Positions 23,132 through 26,175 of a DNA stretch of 26,175 nt are shown one piece after another. The stretch is from CAWUJT01 sp963922715 (lineage in GTDB: Bacteria > Pseudomonadota > Alphaproteobacteria > Rhodobacterales > Rhodobacteraceae): the NCBI GenBank assembly GCA_963922715.1, contig CAWUJT010000018.1, positions 1 to 26,175 on the forward strand, in the 5' to 3' direction. The stretch's first letter is position 1, and the number at the start of each line of letters is the position of its first letter. Both the position numbers and the translations under genes were made by a program. The notes under the pieces were generated by a model. That model was not told where the DNA came from and searched no databases. It worked only from the letters and a program-made list of their open reading frames with translations.

Positions 23132-23209
23132 TTATGTTTGTATTAAATGTCTCTGTTTCAATTCTTTTCTTTTCACAACGCTGTGAAACGTCTCAAGGGA
23201 TAAATTCAT
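23132..23209 (-). CDS. Possible 25-codon leader ORF before degP
   Basis: ATG at 23209 follows GGAGG (23216-23212) by only two bases, and the frame runs 25 codons to TAA. The peptide is basic and hydrophilic in its second half (VVKRKELKQRHL). It starts 34 nt after the DUF2065 gene and ends 58 nt before degP. The strong Shine-Dalgarno is notable, but its spacing is short and no homologue is known, so it may be chance. Confidence 0.25.
   Translation of the reverse strand: MNLSLETFHSVVKRKELKQRHLIQT
23171..23188. promoter_or_regulatory. Perfect inverted repeat TTTCACA-ACGC-TGTGAAA upstream of degP
   Basis: Seven-base arms (23171-23177, 23182-23188) around a 4-nt loop, 98-115 nt before the degP start. 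It lacks a T-run on the minus strand, so it is either an operator for a dimeric regulator or an mRNA hairpin. A TTGAAA, resembling a -35 element, lies about 13 nt downstream of it on the minus strand (near 23155-23160) but no good -10 follows. It does not match the CIRCE element. Confidence 0.45.
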
Positions 23210-23243
23210 TTCCTCCAAAGCTCACTGTTATTCACAACTAAGA

Positions 23244-23438
23244 CTAGAAATACGCTCTCACCCCAGAGACCACAAGAATGCCAAGAACGATCATCGTCAA
23301 TCCCATCAGCCGACGCGCCTCTTGGCCGATTTGCGAAAGGATTATTAATATCTCTTCAAAACGTTTTGGGGCCAGTGCAATCACCAGCCCCTCTATCACC
23401 AGAACCATTCCAACACCTAGGAAAAATGCCTCAAACAT
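23244..23438 (-). CDS. DUF2065 small membrane protein (64 aa)
   Basis: A two-helix inner membrane protein of the DUF2065 family (YjeT-like). Helix 1 is at about 5-22 (FFLGVGMVLVIEGLVIAL), helix 2 at about 44-60 (LMGLTMIVLGILVVSGV), joined by a loop with APKRFEEIL and QEARR. The family is found with hflK and hflC in many proteobacteria, and here it begins 6 nt after the hflC stop, so it probably acts with the HflKC complex; its exact job is not known. Confidence 0.88.
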   Translation of the reverse strand: MFEAFFLGVGMVLVIEGLVIALAPKRFEEILIILSQIGQEARRLMGLTMIVLGILVVSGVRAYF

Positions 23439-23444
23439 AGACTG

Positions 23445-24317
23445 TCAAGGTCTACCGGTGTCGGCTTCAAGATAGTCGAAAAATTCACTTTCAGGTGAGA
23501 TCACCAAGGTCGAGTTTGATCCTTGCAAAGCGCGTTCATATGCGGTCAGGGATCGGTAAAATTCGAAAAACTCTGGGTTTGCGCTGAAGGCTTCCGCAAA
23601 CACGCGATTTCGCTCGGCATCAGCTTCACCACGAATGATTTCGGCTTGCCGCTGCGCATCGGATGTGAGTTCTACAACCGTCCGATCAGCCAGGGCACGA
23701 ATACGCTGCGCTGCCTCTGCACCGCGGGCGCGTTCATCTGTGGCTTCCCGCTCGCGCTCTGCGCGCATCCGCGCGAATGTCGCATCTAAGTTTTGGGCAG
23801 GAAGATCGGTACGCTTAATCCGAACATCGATAATTTCTATCCCCAAGCCTTCGGCTTCCGCGCGCGCACCATCTGCAATTCTGACCATCAATGCAGCACG
23901 ATCAGAGCTGAGGATGTCATTTGAACTCACAGCCCCCAAAGCCTCTCGTAATTCCGAACGCAGGATGGAATCAAGCCGTGTTTCTGCCCCTGTTATCCCC
24001 AGCGGACCCACCGCCTCACGGAAGGTTTCGACATCGACAATCCGATATCGTGCAAAAGCATCTACGACCAATCGGCGATCATCCGATGGCGTAACTTCGA
24101 GTGGATTGACATCCCGGCTTAGGATACGGTCATCGTATCGCACTACAGTCTGTATGACAGGTATCTTGAATGCAATACCGGGTTCTTCTTTGACGGCGAT
24201 AACGCGACCAAACTGTAAAACCAACGCTTTCTCACGTTCATCGACGATAAATATCGAACTTAAAAGACCTGCGACAACCACAATGAATAGTGGGATAATT
24301 ATTGTGGAACGTGTCAT
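23445..24317 (-). CDS. hflC: HflC, SPFH/stomatin-type membrane protein (290 aa)
   Basis: Partner of HflK in a large membrane complex that surrounds and restrains the FtsH protease. One N-terminal membrane helix (about 5-24) is followed by an SPFH/band 7 domain (VDEREKALVLQFGRV to about residue 190) and a long charged, Glu/Arg/Ala-rich coiled coil (about 190-250), then a short tail (ISPESEFFDYL). Length is usual. The ATG overlaps the hflK stop (ATGA), giving coupled translation, and the DUF2065 gene follows after 6 nt. Confidence 0.94.
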   Translation of the reverse strand: MTRSTIIIPLFIVVVAGLLSSIFIVDEREKALVLQFGRVIAVKEEPGIAFKIPVIQTVVRYDDRILSRDVNPLEVTPSDDRRLVVDAFARYRIVDVETFREAVGPLGITGAETRLDSILRSELREALGAVSSNDILSSDRAALMVRIADGARAEAEGLGIEIIDVRIKRTDLPAQNLDATFARMRAEREREATDERARGAEAAQRIRALADRTVVELTSDAQRQAEIIRGEADAERNRVFAEAFSANPEFFEFYRSLTAYERALQGSNSTLVISPESEFFDYLEADTGRP

Positions 24318-25504
24318 CGGTTTGATCCTCCTCTTTGTAGATCATTCAAAGGCAAGTAGGGGACAACACCCTGCCCCCCTTGACCTGAGACCGCATCGTC
24401 GATGATCACTTTATTGACATCTGCAAATACCCTTTCCATGGTCTCAAGATAAAGACGCTTGCGAGTTACCTCTGGGGCGGCATTGTATTCTTGAAGAACC
24501 GCTAAGAAACGGCTCGCCTCACCTTGGGCTTCGTTCACCACCTGAGCTCTGTAAGCTTCGGCTTCTTCGAGCAGTTGTGCAGCTTCACCGCGCGCGCCCG
24601 CCAGTACACGGTTGGAGTATGCGTCAGCTTCTGATTGAAGTCTATCGCGTTCTTGTTCAGCAGCTTGCACGTCGCGGAACGCATCAATCACTTCGCCCGG
24701 CGGGTCGGCGCGATCAAAATTCACACGCAAAATTTGAACACCCGCATCATAACTGTCCAGTGTCGACTGAATAAGCTCACGCAGGCGATCCGCGATGATC
24801 CCGCGATCTCTGTTGAGAATTGGTGCCAATTCAGACTGCGCTACGATCTCTCGCATGGCAGACTCGGATACAGCGCGTATCGTGGGTTGAGGATCTGCAA
24901 GATTGAAAAGGAAACGCGCCGGGTCATTGATATTCCAGACAACTTGGAAATCAATATCGACGATATTTTCATCCCCTGTCAGCATAAGCCCATCTTCAGA
25001 CCGACTGCCAGCAACAGTCCGGGTGGAAAAACTTCTTCCATTTATACCATTTTGTCCACCAGGAACGCCAATATCCTCTGTCCGCTCCGTGGTCACAGAC
25101 ATCACTTCATAAGTTATAACAGGCCAGGGGGCGAAATTAAGCCCTGGCGTCCCTATGCTTGAGAATTCTCCAAATAAAAGTTCTACAGATTGTTGCTCTG
25201 GGCGCACTGTATAGACCGACATCCAAAGCCAAGACAGAACCAGGACGATCACGCCAATACCAATCGTTCCCCTGGTCAACATAGGCCCGCCGCCATCACC
25301 ATTGGAACCGGTTCCATTAGAACCGCCACCGCGACCGCCCATGAGAACGCGTAATTGTTCTTGGCCCTTTTTCATCAGCTCATCAATTTCAGGAATTTGT
25401 GTGTCGCCAGGCCCGGGGCGGCGTCCACCGCCTCCGCGATTTGGTCCACGGTTATCACCCCCGCCCGAGCCTCCGCCCCAGGGGCCGCCGTTGTTTCCAG
25501 CCAT
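24314..25504 (-). CDS. hflK: HflK, SPFH/stomatin-type membrane protein (396 aa)
   Basis: Partner of HflC in the complex that modulates FtsH. A Gly/Asn/Arg-rich, disordered cytoplasmic N-terminus (about 1-75) is followed by one membrane helix (79-98), a band 7 domain (VRPEQQSVELLFGEF onwards, with VDIDFQVVWNINDPARFLFN) and a charged coiled coil (about 290-350, AEQERDRLQSEADAYSNRV). Length is usual for the family in this group. GAGG lies about 6 nt before the ATG. It starts 59 nt after the gor stop, same strand. Confidence 0.94.
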   Translation of the reverse strand: MAGNNGGPWGGGSGGGDNRGPNRGGGGRRPGPGDTQIPEIDELMKKGQEQLRVLMGGRGGGSNGTGSNGDGGGPMLTRGTIGIGVIVLVLSWLWMSVYTVRPEQQSVELLFGEFSSIGTPGLNFAPWPVITYEVMSVTTERTEDIGVPGGQNGINGRSFSTRTVAGSRSEDGLMLTGDENIVDIDFQVVWNINDPARFLFNLADPQPTIRAVSESAMREIVAQSELAPILNRDRGIIADRLRELIQSTLDSYDAGVQILRVNFDRADPPGEVIDAFRDVQAAEQERDRLQSEADAYSNRVLAGARGEAAQLLEEAEAYRAQVVNEAQGEASRFLAVLQEYNAAPEVTRKRLYLETMERVFADVNKVIIDDAVSGQGGQGVVPYLPLNDLQRGGSNR

Positions 25505-25563
25505 AATGTCCTCTGTTCTCTATTGTATGATCTGAGTTTTACCTGTGTGCAGAAATTAAAAAA

Positions 25564-26175
25564 TCAAGCGCTGCGCACCGGCGCTTTGAGTGTAACAAGC
25601 TCTTCGCTCATTGTCGGGTGAACGGCAACCGTGCGATCAAAGTCTGCCTTGGTTGCGCCCATCTTAATCGCAATCGCGGCAAGTTGGATCATCTCACCCG
25701 CTTCTGGGGCAACAATATGACATCCCAGAACTTTTTGCGTTGCTTTTGAAACGATAAGTTTCATCAGCACTCGGTCCGGTTTTCCGGCAAACGCAGATCG
25801 CATCGGGCGAAAGGAGGTAGCGTAAACATCTATGGGCTCTTGCTCAGCGGCGTGTTCCTCGCTGAGGCCAACAGTGCCCATCTCAGGCTGGGTAAAAACA
25901 GCCGACGGAATCAACGTGTGATCCACCGGCGTTGGGTTGCCTTTGAACACTGTCTCCACAAAGGCAGCCCCTTCGCGGATGGCCACGGGTGTAAGATTGA
26001 CACGGTTGGTGACATCGCCGATGGCGTAAACGGACGGCAAGCCCGTTTGGCTGTACTCATCCACAATGATTTCCCCGGCCCGGCCCAATTCAACTCCAAG
26101 CGCTTCGAGCCCAAGATCATCCGTGTTTGGACGCCGCCCTGTTGCAAACAACACAGCGTCAAAGGTCTTTTCTAA
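25564..26175 (-). CDS. gor: Glutathione reductase, C-terminal part (5' end beyond window)
   Basis: FAD-dependent disulfide reductase that regenerates glutathione with NADPH in the cytoplasm. Only the last 203 residues are in the window. FDAVLFATGRRPNT is the end of the NADPH domain, VYAIGDVTNRVNLTPVAIREG is the second FAD-contact motif, and the dimerisation domain follows with PSAVFTQPEMGTVGLSEE and the active-site HPTMSEE (His and Glu) close to the C-terminus. Its place before hflK is the usual one in this order. The catalytic CxxxxC pair lies outside the window. Confidence 0.9.
   Translation of the reverse strand, partial: LEKTFDAVLFATGRRPNTDDLGLEALGVELGRAGEIIVDEYSQTGLPSVYAIGDVTNRVNLTPVAIREGAAFVETVFKGNPTPVDHTLIPSAVFTQPEMGTVGLSEEHAAEQEPIDVYATSFRPMRSAFAGKPDRVLMKLIVSKATQKVLGCHIVAPEAGEMIQLAAIAIKMGATKADFDRTVAVHPTMSEELVTLKAPVRSA

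Noticed and set aside
1..26175. CRISPR array, tRNA, insertion sequence or prophage
   Set aside because: No spaced direct repeats, cloverleaf-like sequence, transposase, integrase or phage structural motifs were seen anywhere in the window.

Overview
The window reads as chromosomal DNA of an alphaproteobacterium, most likely a marine Rhodobacterales (Roseobacter group) strain. The basis is gene content and codon style: a soxBDAG sarcosine oxidase operon, a long Cys/His-rich CbiX, the gor-hflK-hflC-DUF2065-degP order, a UvrD/PcrA helicase next to a MATE pump and small thioesterases, and fairly high GC with local AT-rich islands. No search could be run, so the assignment rests on recognised families. 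No tRNA, rRNA, CRISPR array, insertion sequence or phage gene was seen.

Layout. (1) 1-1253, minus: a small predicted membrane protein that overlaps by 4 nt the start of a cobaltochelatase-type CbiX, which runs off the left edge. (2) 1505-3325, plus: an M3 oligoendopeptidase F, convergent with an MFS drug/sugar-type transporter (3333-4622, minus). (3) 4760-6238, plus: a 492-residue protein I do not recognise, divergent from the MFS gene, with a compositionally odd internal patch and no usable Shine-Dalgarno. (4) 6485-11481, plus: soxB-soxD-soxA-soxG, the complete heterotetrameric sarcosine oxidase, tightly packed with overlaps. (5) 11609-13256, plus: a small one-TM hypothetical protein and a YcaD-like MFS transporter. 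(6) 13257-19780, minus: seven-gene-length run read right to left as two coupled hotdog thioesterases, MATE exporter, UvrD/PcrA helicase, Bcr/CflA-type MFS pump, CoxG-like SRPBCC protein. (7) 19874-20245, plus: a MerR-family regulator divergent from the thioesterases. (8) 20277-21170, minus: membrane-anchored endonuclease/exonuclease/phosphatase-fold protein, then a 433-nt AT-rich gap. (9) 21604-26175, minus: envelope protein quality control, read right to left as gor (partial), hflK, hflC, DUF2065, a possible 25-codon leader ORF, and degP.

How they fit together. The sox operon turns sarcosine (from betaine, choline or creatinine breakdown) into glycine and a one-carbon unit on tetrahydrofolate, producing H2O2. 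The gor-hflKC-degP block handles thiol redox balance and damaged envelope proteins. Four transporters of efflux type (three MFS, one MATE) lie within 16 kb. The least explained parts are the 4760-6238 protein with its promoter region, the small coupled protein before cbiX, and the degP leader; these are the best places to look for something undescribed, but nothing here proves a new system.
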